Source: Janthinobacterium sp. SUN073
Lineage (GTDB): Bacteria; Pseudomonadota; Gammaproteobacteria; Burkholderiales; Burkholderiaceae_D
Assembly (NCBI RefSeq): GCF_030397665.1
Contig: NZ_JAPUBT010000001.1
Coordinates: forward strand, 1,072,781 to 1,136,780
Direction: 5' to 3'
Length of the DNA: 64,000 nt
Shown: piece by piece, positions 24,837 to 32,637 of the stretch
Position numbering within the stretch: the first letter of the stretch is position 1
Layout of the letters: each line of letters starts with the position of its first letter
The notes under the pieces: model-generated
Seen by the model: only the letters and a program-made list of their open reading frames with translations
Database searches by the model: none
Told to the model about the DNA's origin: nothing
Program-made: the position numbers and the translations under genes

Positions 24837-25610
24837 TCACTCCAGCAGGAAGTTGCGCGAGCCCGCCAGGGCCGCGCCCTCTTCCACCGTTTCATCCTTC
24901 AAGTCCACGCCCGACAGCTGCCGGCTGAACGCCTGCGACAGCAGGTAGTGCAGCCGGTACGCGGCCGGCGCATACGCCAGGCCCTCGGGGCGCACGTTCG
25001 AAATGCAGTTGCGGCGCTCGTCCAGCAAGCCCACTTTTGGCGCCCACGTCAGGTACAGGCCCAGGCTGTCCGGGGAACTCAAGCCTGGCCGCTCGCCGAT
25101 CAGCACCAGCACAGCCTTCGCCTGCAGCAATTGCCCCACCTCGTCGCCCACCGCCACCCGCCCCTGCGCCACGATGTGTACGGGCGACAGCGTCCAGGCC
25201 TCCAGCGCCAGCCGTGCGCGCAGGGCGGCCAGGAACGGCGCCGCGTGGCGCTGCACGGCCAGCGCCGACAGGCCATCGGCCGCCACCAGCGCCAGGTCGA
25301 CTCCCGTAGCACCGGCCACCAGCCGCGCGCGTGAAACGTCGTCGAGCCGGCGCCCCAGGTCGGGCCGTTGCAGATACTCGGCGCGCGTGGCGGCCGCGCT
25401 GTGCAACTGCACGCTGGCTTGCTCTTGCGCAGCCAAGTCGCGTGCCAGGGCTTCGCCATCGAGCGCCATGTGCACGGCGTCGCGCGCCTGCGCGTGGGCC
25501 AGCTGGAACGCCAGCCGCGCACTGGTCGGCACGCTGACGCCGCGGCGCCCGAGAGCGATGCGCGCCGCCGTATGCGCGCGCAATGCCTGCCAAGGGGCTT
25601 TCCCGTCCAT
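24837..25610 (-). CDS. eutC: Ethanolamine ammonia-lyase, small subunit
   Basis: EutC is the small subunit of the adenosylcobalamin-dependent enzyme that splits ethanolamine into acetaldehyde and ammonia. The 257-residue protein shows [32 protein letters not shown] near the N-terminus, where the cobalamin-binding interface lies. [13 protein letters not shown] and [22 protein letters not shown] follow, then [11 protein letters not shown]. All are conserved in EutC. It follows eutB by 9 bases. No microcompartment shell genes, eutA reactivase or acetaldehyde dehydrogenase are nearby, so this is the simple cytosolic form that can supply nitrogen. Confidence 0.94.
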   Translation of the reverse strand: MDGKAPWQALRAHTAARIALGRRGVSVPTSARLAFQLAHAQARDAVHMALDGEALARDLAAQEQASVQLHSAAATRAEYLQRPDLGRRLDDVSRARLVAGATGVDLALVAADGLSALAVQRHAAPFLAALRARLALEAWTLSPVHIVAQGRVAVGDEVGQLLQAKAVLVLIGERPGLSSPDSLGLYLTWAPKVGLLDERRNCISNVRPEGLAYAPAAYRLHYLLSQAFSRQLSGVDLKDETVEEGAALAGSRNFLLE

Positions 25611-25619
25611 GCATCCTCC

Positions 25620-27008
25620 CTAGCCTTCCAGGCGCAGCAGGGCCGCCTGGAAGGCCGGCGCCAGCGCCGTGTGCAAAAGGCCCTGCGCATCGGTGATCCG
25701 CATGCGCGCCAGCCAGGCCGCGAATTCGGGCGCCGGACGCAGGCCCAGCACGCGGCGCGCATACAGGGCGTCGTGGAACGAGGTGCTCTGGTAACCGAGC
25801 ATGATGTCGTCCGCGCCCGGCACGCCCATGATGAAATTGCAACCGGCCACGCCCAGCATGGTCAGCAAGGCATCCATGTCGTCCTGGTCCGCTTCCGCGT
25901 GGTTGGTGTAGCACACGTCGCAGCCCATGGGCAGGCCCAGCAGCTTGGCGCAGAAATGGTCTTCCAGCCCCGCGCGCATGATCTGCTTGCCGTCGTACAG
26001 GTACTCGGGGCCGATGAAACCCACCACCGAATTGACCAGCAGCGGCTGATATGCGCGCGCCACCGCATACGCGCGCGCTTCGCACGTTTGCTGGTCCATG
26101 CCGTGGTGCGCGCCGGCCGACAGGGCGCTGCCCTGCCCCGTCTCGAAATACATGACGTTGCTGCCCACCGTGCCGCGCCCCAGCGACAGGGCCGCCGCCT
26201 GCCCCTCGGCCAGCAGCGACAAGTCGATGCCGAAGCTGCGGTTGGCCGCCTGCGTGCCGGCCACCGACTGAAACACCAGGTCGACGGGCGCGCCGCGGCG
26301 TATCGCCTCCAGGGTATTGGTGATGTGCGTGAGCACGCAGGACTGGGTGGGTATTTGATACTGGTCGATGACGGCATCGAGCAGGTGCAGCAGCGAGACC
26401 ACCTGCGCCACATTGTCGGTGGCGGGATTGATGCCAATCACGGCGTCGCCGCTGCCCAGCAGCAGACCGTCGAGCATCGACGCCGCAATCCCCGTGGCGT
26501 CGTCCGTCGGGTGGTTCGGTTGCAGCCGCGTGGACAAACGCCCTTCCAGGCCCAGGGTATTGCGAAAGGCCGTGACGACTTTACATTTCCTGGCCACCAG
26601 CACCAGGTCTTGCAGGCGCATGATTTTTGAGACGGCGGCTGCCATTTCCGGCGTGATGCCGGCGGCGACCTGGGACAGCGTTGGCGTATCCGTCGCGTCA
26701 TCGAGCAGCCAGTCGCGAAAGTCGCCCACGCACAGGTGCGCGATGGGGGCAAACGCGGCGCGCTCATGGCTATCGATGATCAGGCGCGTGACTTCATCGT
26801 CTTCGTACGGCACCAGCGCCTCATTGAGGAACAGCGATAGCGGCACGTCCGCCAGCGCCAGCTGCGCCGCCACCCGCTCGCGCGCGCTCGATGCCGCCAC
26901 ACAAGCCAGCACGTCGCCCGAACGGGGCGGCGTGGCCTTGGCCAGCAGCTCCTTCAAGCTGGCGAACTGGTAAACATGGCTGTCTATCGTATGGTTGAAG
27001 CGGGACAT
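25620..27008 (-). CDS. eutB: Ethanolamine ammonia-lyase, large subunit
   Basis: The 462-residue TIM-barrel subunit carries the ethanolamine site and works as a complex with EutC. Conserved stretches include FRNTLGLEGRLSTRLQPNHPTDD (near 155-178), DAVIGINPATDN (near 194), PTQSCVLTHIT (near 225), FQSVAGTQAANRSFGI, MYFETGQGSALSAGAHHGMDQQT and the CYTNHAEADQDDMD region. The ATG at 27008 begins MSRFNHTID, close to known EutB starts; the longer frame to 27041 is not used. It lies 44 bases after the SDR gene of the large upstream lipid operon on the same strand, so read-through is possible, though the functions differ. Confidence 0.95.
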   Translation of the reverse strand: MSRFNHTIDSHVYQFASLKELLAKATPPRSGDVLACVAASSARERVAAQLALADVPLSLFLNEALVPYEDDEVTRLIIDSHERAAFAPIAHLCVGDFRDWLLDDATDTPTLSQVAAGITPEMAAAVSKIMRLQDLVLVARKCKVVTAFRNTLGLEGRLSTRLQPNHPTDDATGIAASMLDGLLLGSGDAVIGINPATDNVAQVVSLLHLLDAVIDQYQIPTQSCVLTHITNTLEAIRRGAPVDLVFQSVAGTQAANRSFGIDLSLLAEGQAAALSLGRGTVGSNVMYFETGQGSALSAGAHHGMDQQTCEARAYAVARAYQPLLVNSVVGFIGPEYLYDGKQIMRAGLEDHFCAKLLGLPMGCDVCYTNHAEADQDDMDALLTMLGVAGCNFIMGVPGADDIMLGYQSTSFHDALYARRVLGLRPAPEFAAWLARMRITDAQGLLHTALAPAFQAALLRLEG

Positions 27009-27052
27009 AGATTGTGCTCCAAGGCATATCCAATGCCCCATTCTACGCCAGG

Positions 27053-28513
27053 CTACAAACTGCGCAGCGCGCCTTCCAGCTGCGGATAGCGGAAGACAAA
27101 GCCGTCGGCCAGCAGGCGGCGCGGTGCCACCCTTTGGCCTTCCACCAGCAAGTCGGCCTGCTCACCCAGCAAGGCGCGCATGACGAAGGCTGGCGTGGGC
27201 ATGATGCTGGGGCGGTGCAGCACCGCGCCCGCCACCTGGGCGAAGCGGCGCTGCTCGATGGCTTCGGGCGCGCAGAAGTTATACGCGCCGCTCACCGCGC
27301 CCTGTTCGCTGCGGCGCGCCAGATGGGCGATGCCGCGGATGACGTCGCGCACGTGCACCCACGACACCCATTGCTTGCCGCTCCCGAGCGGGCCGCCCAC
27401 GCCGAAGCGGATCGGCAGCAGCATCTGCGGCAGCGAACCCTGGTGGCCGAAGACGAGGCCAAAGCGCATGCAGCCCACCTGCACGCCAAATTTCTCCGCC
27501 TGGCGCGCGGCCGCTTCCCATTCCTGGCACAGCTGCGACATGAAGATGGCTTGCGGCGCGCTTTCCTCCGTCAATTCCGTCGCGTCGCCCTGCGGCTGCA
27601 CGCCGTAATAGCCGATGGCCGATGCCGACAGCAGTACGCGCGGCTTGTGCTGCGCGCGGGCGATCCACGCCACCAGTTCCTGCGTCAGCGCCACGCGGCT
27701 GCGGCGCAAGGCCGCCTTGCGCGCGTCCGTCCAGCGCTTGCCGACGATGCGCGCGCCGGCCAGGTTGACCACCATGTCGATGCGCTGCGCATCCGATAAT
27801 TCATCCAGCGACCGGATGCAGCGCACCCGGCCGTCAAAGGTCCACGCGGCCTGTTTCGGCTGGCGCGTCAGCACCGTCACCGCATGGCCATCGGCCAGCA
27901 AGGCGCTGACCAACTGCTGGCCGATGAAACCCGTGGCGCCCGTTACCAGCACGGACTGCGGTGTACTGGCAAACTGCAAATCCTCCGTCTCTTTTTCCTC
28001 CACCTCTTTGCGCCGGCCCAGTTGCCAGACCGCATACGCGTCGCGCAGGCCGGACAGGCCCACGCCCACGCCGCACAGTGCGAGGAAGACGCTGAGCCAG
28101 CCATACGGCTGCCACACGAGGGCTGTCGGCAGGTTCGCCCACTCGCTGCTGTTCAGGGCCAGCAGCGCGATGAAGGCGCCCGCGTTAATCGCCAGCACCG
28201 TGTGCGTGACGCGCTCCGTGGCGGGCAAGAGGCGGGTCTGGTCTTCCACGACGAAATCCCACAGGGTCAGCACGATTTCCACGCCAAACACGATCACCAG
28301 CACCCAGGCCCAGGCGCCATGCCACTCCCAGGCGGCCAGGCCGACGAACAGCAAGCTGTAGATCAACGCACGCGTGGCATGGATGGTCAATTCCAGGCGC
28401 GCCGAGGCCTTTTGCGGCAACGCTTCCGTGATTTCATGGTGGTAAATGGTGTCGAAGGCGCCCAGGCAGCCTTGCGCCGCCATCAGTTGCAGGGCCAGCA
28501 GATGCGTATTCAT
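27053..28513 (-). CDS. Membrane-anchored TIGR01777-type SDR oxidoreductase
   Basis: The 486-residue protein is a fusion. Residues 1-165 form a membrane domain with about four or five helices and conserved-looking polar residues within it (IYHHEITE, RLELTIHATRALIY, WDFVVEDQTRLLPATERVTH). From residue 185 on is an epimerase-type SDR with the Rossmann motif VTGATGFIGQ, NLAGARI and ASAIGYYG, then GCMRFGLVFG, ending as TIGR01777 (YfcH-like) proteins do. The substrate is unknown. The start at 28513 has a clear AAGGAG site and overlaps the DUF4166 stop by 4 bases. With the regulator and DUF4166 it forms a coupled trio at the end of the operon. Confidence 0.87.
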   Translation of the reverse strand: MNTHLLALQLMAAQGCLGAFDTIYHHEITEALPQKASARLELTIHATRALIYSLLFVGLAAWEWHGAWAWVLVIVFGVEIVLTLWDFVVEDQTRLLPATERVTHTVLAINAGAFIALLALNSSEWANLPTALVWQPYGWLSVFLALCGVGVGLSGLRDAYAVWQLGRRKEVEEKETEDLQFASTPQSVLVTGATGFIGQQLVSALLADGHAVTVLTRQPKQAAWTFDGRVRCIRSLDELSDAQRIDMVVNLAGARIVGKRWTDARKAALRRSRVALTQELVAWIARAQHKPRVLLSASAIGYYGVQPQGDATELTEESAPQAIFMSQLCQEWEAAARQAEKFGVQVGCMRFGLVFGHQGSLPQMLLPIRFGVGGPLGSGKQWVSWVHVRDVIRGIAHLARRSEQGAVSGAYNFCAPEAIEQRRFAQVAGAVLHRPSIMPTPAFVMRALLGEQADLLVEGQRVAPRRLLADGFVFRYPQLEGALRSL

Positions 28514-29154
28514 GGTGTCTCCTTGTGTAGGGCCGGCGCGGCGGATTCGCGGAACACGCCGACCTGGGTAAACGTGGTGCCGAACAGGGCGTGGCGGATC
28601 TCGATGCGGATGTTGAACTGCTGCGGCGTGTCGTTGCGGTGGCACAGATAGGTCTTGCCAGGCGTGAGCACGCCGGGCAGCGGCATCCGCCAGCCGAAAA
28701 GATCGAGAAAATAGCCGTCGCTGGTGAAGTGCAGATTGCCATCCTCGACGTGCAGCACGAGCTTCATGCCCAGGCCCATGCCCACGTATTCGAGCACTTC
28801 GCCTTTTGCGCTTTCGGCCATGTAGGAGGTGAAGCGGATCGGCGCGCGCCCGTGCAGGCGGTAGGTGCGCTGCTTGAAGATGAAGGGGCAAGCGGGGCGC
28901 GAATAGACTTCGATATCCACGGGGAAATCGTGGTCATCGTACGGAATCAGGGCGCCGTCGATGAAGGGGCGCGTGAGCCAGCCCAGCACCTTGCCCAGGC
29001 GCGAACTGGTCAGCTCACTGAGCTCGCCCCGGTAGTACAGGGGCTGGCCCGGCGCGGGATTTTTCTCGAAGCGGCGACGGATGTCCGGGTGCAGCGTCAG
29101 CCACTGCTCGCCCATGACCTTCCTGAACAGCTCTCCTTCGGACGGGCCGTTCAT
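28510..29154 (-). CDS. DUF4166 protein
   Basis: A 214-residue soluble protein, single DUF4166 domain. It has the N-terminal FRKVMGEQWLTLHPDIRRRF, YYRGELSELTSSRLGKVLGWL, and a central beta-rich part with VYSRPACPFIFKQRTY and EYVGMGLGMKLVLHVEDGNLHFTS. Nothing catalytic is visible. DUF4166 domains are often fused to or encoded next to SDR proteins, as here. A lipid- or ligand-binding role is a guess from the beta-barrel-like pattern. Overlaps of 4 bases on both sides show translational coupling with the GbsR-type regulator and the SDR. Confidence 0.85.
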   Translation of the reverse strand: MNGPSEGELFRKVMGEQWLTLHPDIRRRFEKNPAPGQPLYYRGELSELTSSRLGKVLGWLTRPFIDGALIPYDDHDFPVDIEVYSRPACPFIFKQRTYRLHGRAPIRFTSYMAESAKGEVLEYVGMGLGMKLVLHVEDGNLHFTSDGYFLDLFGWRMPLPGVLTPGKTYLCHRNDTPQQFNIRIEIRHALFGTTFTQVGVFRESAAPALHKETP

Positions 29155-29708
29155 GGTTTTTTACCTGGCTTGCCCGGCTTGTCGTCCGGGCTGAGGAACT
29201 TGGCCACCTTGCCGCCCATGGACAGCATGCGCTGCAGGGTGGCCGGCGGCAGGTTTTTATAGTCGCTGTAGGTGCTGCTGAGCATTTCCAGGAAGGCCAG
29301 CACCTCGCCCATGCGCGCCAGCGTTTCCGGCGGTATCGCCGCATCCTGCTCGCCCTCGATCGCGCATTCGCGCAGCACCGTCAGGGTGGGATCGATCTCG
29401 CGCCGCTTGCGCTCTTCCATGATGACGCGGAAGATTTCCCACACATCCTGCAGGGCGACAAAGTGGTCGCGCCGGTCCCCCATCACGTGCGTGATGCGCG
29501 CCAGGCCCCAGCTTTGCAATTCCTTCAGGCTGTTGCTGACATTCGAGCGGGCCACGTTCAGGCTGGCCGCGATGTCTTCCGCCGTCAAGGGTTCGTTGGC
29601 CAGGAACAGCAGCGCGTGGATCTGCGCCACGGTGCGGTTGACGCCCCAGCGGGTGCCCATCTCCCCCCAGTGGAGGATGTATTTCTGAGTAGTCGGGCTT
29701 AATTCCAT
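29151..29708 (-). CDS. GbsR/MarR-family transcriptional regulator
   Basis: The 185-residue protein has an N-terminal winged helix (ALLFLANEPLTAEDIAASLNVARSNVSNSLKELQSWGL, residues 32-69, then a DRRDHF wing) and a C-terminal helical dimerisation part. It matches the GbsR branch of MarR regulators, whose founder senses choline in Bacillus. A palindrome built on ATTTCTGT lies directly upstream of its start (29719-29738), so it most likely represses its own trio and perhaps the desaturase operon. It has no cysteine pair suggesting redox control. The ligand could be a product or precursor of the adjacent lipid genes (inference). Confidence 0.87.
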   Translation of the reverse strand: MELSPTTQKYILHWGEMGTRWGVNRTVAQIHALLFLANEPLTAEDIAASLNVARSNVSNSLKELQSWGLARITHVMGDRRDHFVALQDVWEIFRVIMEERKRREIDPTLTVLRECAIEGEQDAAIPPETLARMGEVLAFLEMLSSTYSDYKNLPPATLQRMLSMGGKVAKFLSPDDKPGKPGKKP

Positions 29709-29709
29709 G

Positions 29710-29756
29710 ATTTCTCTTATTTCTGTCGTTACAGAAATGTAAGACGAAACAGAAAT
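29710..29756. promoter_or_regulatory. Palindromic operator upstream of the GbsR-type regulator
   Basis: A perfect 8-bp inverted repeat, ATTTCTGT-cgtt-ACAGAAAT (29719-29738), sits 11 bases before the start codon. A third perfect half site, ACAGAAAT, follows at 29749-29756, and a 7-of-8 half site (ATTTCTCT) at 29710-29717. The spaced half sites suggest two dimers binding cooperatively. The region fills most of the 66-base gap between the desaturase stop and the regulator. Confidence 0.72.
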
Positions 29757-29774
29757 CGAGTCAAGCGCGATTCG

Positions 29775-30890
29775 TCAGGTGCGTGCGGGCGGCTGGCCCA
29801 TGGCGCGCAGGAAGGCTTGCTGCGAGGCGTGCAGCTGGCCATAACCGAGTTCGCGGTACACAAGACCGTGGCGTGGGGCCAGCTCGGCGATGATGCGCGC
29901 CAGCGCCGGGTAGTGGCGGTGGTTCCAGGTGGGGAACAGATGATGCGTCAGGTGCAGGTTCAAGCCGCCGAGCCAGTAGCCGAGCCAGCGCAGGCGCCGC
30001 GGTTGCGGCGTCCAGTCGCAGGCCGTGTAAAACGTGTGCTGGTACCAGTCGTGCGGCAGGGTGCCGTCCACGCCCGGCTGGAAAAATTCCACTTCGGCCC
30101 AGTGCGTGCCAAGGATCAGCGCCACCAGCGCGCACGAGGCGAGCATCTGGCCCACGAAATACGCGCCCAGCACCACGCCCCAGCCTATGCCCTGCTGCTG
30201 CAGCACCCACATGGGCAGCGCCAGCACCAGCGCCACGTGGCCCAGCTTCCAGCCCAGGAACGACAGCCAGCCGCGCCAGCCCTGCAAGCGGCTGTGCGCG
30301 GCCACGGGCGTCTTGCCGAAGCGGTCCAGCCAGTCGCCATACCAGTTCAAATACGGCAGCGACAGGGCCGCCACCACGGGCCAGTACAGGTATTGATAGC
30401 GGTACTGGGGCGACCAGCTTTGGTACGGCGTCTGGCGCAGGAAGGGATTCGGTTCCGTGTCGAGGTCATAGCCTTCCACGTTGGCATACGTGTGATGAAA
30501 GTGCACGTGGCGGATGGTCCAGAAATCCGTGTCCACGCCCACGGGCAAGCCCACCAGGCGGATCAGGATGCGGTTCAGGCGTCCCTGGCGGAAGACGGCG
30601 CTGTGGGCCGCGTCGTGCAGGGTATTCATGGCCAGCGCCATGGCCGCGACCAGGCAGGCGACATAGCTGGCGACAAACGGCCAGGTGCTGTCGGCGTTCA
30701 AGGCCAGCGCATACAGCCCCGCCGTCAACGCGGCCAGGAACACGGTCTTTGCATGCAGGCGCAGGTCGCCGAAGCGGTGCTTTCCCTCGCTGGCGAGATA
30801 GGCGTCGGCGCGCGCGCGCAATTCGCGGCGGAAGGCGGAATCGCGGGCTGGCTGGAAGCGCAGCGGCGGCAAGGAAGGCACAGGCGTCAC
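29775..30890 (-). CDS. Membrane fatty acid desaturase
   Basis: The 371-residue di-iron membrane enzyme would put a double bond into an acyl chain using O2. The three histidine boxes are present: HDAAHS near 92, RHVHFHHTYANVEGYD near 127 (with HxxHH character), and NLHLTHHLFPTWNHRHYP near 309. Several hydrophobic helices lie between them. The start is a GTG at 30890 overlapping the sterol-desaturase stop (GTGA), which is the natural coupled start. A much longer frame running back to 31388 is an artefact. Substrate and position of the double bond are unknown; context points to the product of the upstream ketosynthase genes. Confidence 0.9.
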   Translation of the reverse strand: MTPVPSLPPLRFQPARDSAFRRELRARADAYLASEGKHRFGDLRLHAKTVFLAALTAGLYALALNADSTWPFVASYVACLVAAMALAMNTLHDAAHSAVFRQGRLNRILIRLVGLPVGVDTDFWTIRHVHFHHTYANVEGYDLDTEPNPFLRQTPYQSWSPQYRYQYLYWPVVAALSLPYLNWYGDWLDRFGKTPVAAHSRLQGWRGWLSFLGWKLGHVALVLALPMWVLQQQGIGWGVVLGAYFVGQMLASCALVALILGTHWAEVEFFQPGVDGTLPHDWYQHTFYTACDWTPQPRRLRWLGYWLGGLNLHLTHHLFPTWNHRHYPALARIIAELAPRHGLVYRELGYGQLHASQQAFLRAMGQPPART

Positions 30891-32002
30891 GCGCGCGTCC
30901 CCGCCGCGGCCGGCCACCACAGGCGGCGCGCGCCATCGAGGCCATGCGCCAGCAGCGCGGCCAAAAACACCATGCCCCAGGCGTCGCGCGCGCCATACCA
31001 GCCCAGATACAGGACCGGCATGGCCAGCGCGATGGCGACCCAGGCGATGGCGCCCCAGCGGCGTGCATCGGACAGGCCGCCCAGCGCCAGCGTACCGCCA
31101 AAGATCAGCGCGAACAGGATGGCCTGCTGCGCGCCGGCCAGCGCCGCTTCGTGGTTGACGTAATAGATCACCAGGCCAAACAGGATCACGCCGCCGATGC
31201 CGATGAACAGTTCGGGCACCTCGAAAGTGCCGCGCGACTGCCAGTGGGGAAAGCGCGCGCGCAGCCATTTGAACAGTTTGCCGTTGCTGGCCAACAGGGG
31301 GTTGTGCGTGGGTGTCATGCCCTTCACGCCATAGCGCATTTCCACGCCTTCGAGTTCGGCCTGGAAGCTGCCGAACAGCCTGTCCCACAGCAGCAGGGTG
31401 CCGCCGAAATTGCGGTTGATGTAGCGTTTATCCGTGCCGTGGTGCACGCGGTGGTGCGACGGCGTCACCATGACTTTGTCGAGGATGCCGGACTTGTTCA
31501 CCAGCGCGTTGTGGTTATACAACTGCACCGTGTAATGCAGCGACGAGACGACGAGGAAGATTTCCAGCGGCACGCCCAGCACGGCCAGGATGGCGATGAA
31601 GGGGAAATTCGTCAGCGACGAATACCAGGAATTGCGCACGCCCAGCGACAGATTGAAATGCTCGCCCTGGTGGTGCACCACGTGCACGGCCCACAGCAAA
31701 GGAATTTTGTGGTGCAGCCGGTGCATCCAGTAAAAGCACAGGTCCCAGGCAAAAAAAGCGAAGACCCATTGCGCCACCACGGGCCACTGGTCCACGATGT
31801 GCAGGTTCACATGGCGCAGCAGCAGGGCAAACGCGGCCACTTCCACGCCGCGGAACACCCACATCAGGATGTGGCCGGAATTGAGATTGAAAATGACGTC
31901 TTTCCACGGCACGGGGGTCTTGCGCACCCATTTGAGGATCAGCAGTTCGGCCAGCACGAAGGCCAGCATGACAAGGAAAGAGAGGGCAAAAGGATTCATC
32001 AT
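30887..32002 (-). CDS. Sterol desaturase / fatty acid hydroxylase superfamily protein
   Basis: The 371-residue integral membrane di-iron protein has the histidine motifs of the family: WMHRLHHK near 91, HVVHHQGEHFN near 107, and SHHRVHHGTD near 184. About seven or eight membrane helices are present, including four C-terminal ones beyond the catalytic part, as in alkylglycerol-monooxygenase-like members. It would hydroxylate or desaturate a lipid. The start at 32002 (ATGATG) overlaps the PAP2 stop by 4 bases. It is coupled downstream to the fatty acid desaturase through a GTGA overlap. Confidence 0.9.
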   Translation of the reverse strand: MMNPFALSFLVMLAFVLAELLILKWVRKTPVPWKDVIFNLNSGHILMWVFRGVEVAAFALLLRHVNLHIVDQWPVVAQWVFAFFAWDLCFYWMHRLHHKIPLLWAVHVVHHQGEHFNLSLGVRNSWYSSLTNFPFIAILAVLGVPLEIFLVVSSLHYTVQLYNHNALVNKSGILDKVMVTPSHHRVHHGTDKRYINRNFGGTLLLWDRLFGSFQAELEGVEMRYGVKGMTPTHNPLLASNGKLFKWLRARFPHWQSRGTFEVPELFIGIGGVILFGLVIYYVNHEAALAGAQQAILFALIFGGTLALGGLSDARRWGAIAWVAIALAMPVLYLGWYGARDAWGMVFLAALLAHGLDGARRLWWPAAAGTRA

Positions 32003-32637
32003 GATGCGGTTTTGATGGAAATGGCGCGGCGGGCTGCCCAGAATACCTGCATTTTCGCCAACATGCCGCCCGCCACGCCCACGGCCAGGCCGGCGGCCAG
32101 GTCGATGCTCACGTGCCGGCGCAGTGCGATGATGGCGTAGCAGATGGCCACGCCCAGCGCCACAGCCAGTGCGGAGCGCAGCAGGTGGCGCTTGTCGCAC
32201 AAGGCCCACACGCACAGCAATGTCAGGGCGCCATGCAGCGACGGCAGGCAGTTTTGCGTGGAGTCCGCCGACTGCAGCATGCGCAGCGCCTGCGTGCTCC
32301 AGGCATTGCCGTCACCCACGGGCGGATACGCGAGGGTGGTCGGGTACAGCAGGAAGACCACGCCGCACGCCAGCGCGGAGAGCGCCATGGCGCGCGCCAG
32401 CCAGCGCACGCGCGCCGCATCGGCCGCCAGGTAGGCGTACGGGATCAGGATGAAGAAGGACAGGTACAGCCAGATGGCCGCGTCGCTGTAGGGAATGGCG
32501 CGATCCAATGCCGTTTCCGGCAGCAGCACGCCCTGCCCTTGCAGCACATCGCTGGAAAAGTACACGAGGCCGACGCTGCCCCAGCCAGCCAGCAGATGCA
32601 GCAGGCGGCAGCGTACGGTCATGGAAGAAGGATTCAT
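31999..32637 (-). CDS. PAP2-superfamily membrane enzyme
   Basis: The 212-residue protein has about six membrane helices and the inositol-phosphorylceramide-synthase style of PAP2 motifs: CLPSLHGALTL (residues 133-143, active-site His) and RRHVSIDLAAG (near 175, second His and Asp). It could remove a phosphate or transfer a phospho-head group between lipids. The N-terminal PAP2 motif (KxxxxxxRP) is not obvious, as is usual in this branch. It overlaps both neighbours by 4 bases within the lipid operon, so a role in making or attaching a lipid head group is inferred. Confidence 0.82.
   Translation of the reverse strand: MNPSSMTVRCRLLHLLAGWGSVGLVYFSSDVLQGQGVLLPETALDRAIPYSDAAIWLYLSFFILIPYAYLAADAARVRWLARAMALSALACGVVFLLYPTTLAYPPVGDGNAWSTQALRMLQSADSTQNCLPSLHGALTLLCVWALCDKRHLLRSALAVALGVAICYAIIALRRHVSIDLAAGLAVGVAGGMLAKMQVFWAARRAISIKTAS

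Noticed and set aside
24837-27008. Ethanolamine microcompartment operon
   Set aside because: Only eutB and eutC are present; no shell, reactivase or aldehyde-handling genes flank them.
27053-28891. 612-codon frame as one SDR protein
   Set aside because: The first 126 codons fall inside the DUF4166 gene in another frame. The real start at 28513 has a strong ribosome binding site and a 4-base overlap.
29775-31388. 537-codon frame as a single large desaturase
   Set aside because: The desaturase begins at GTG 30890 coupled to the previous stop; the upstream extension lies inside the sterol-desaturase gene in another frame and is not protein-like.
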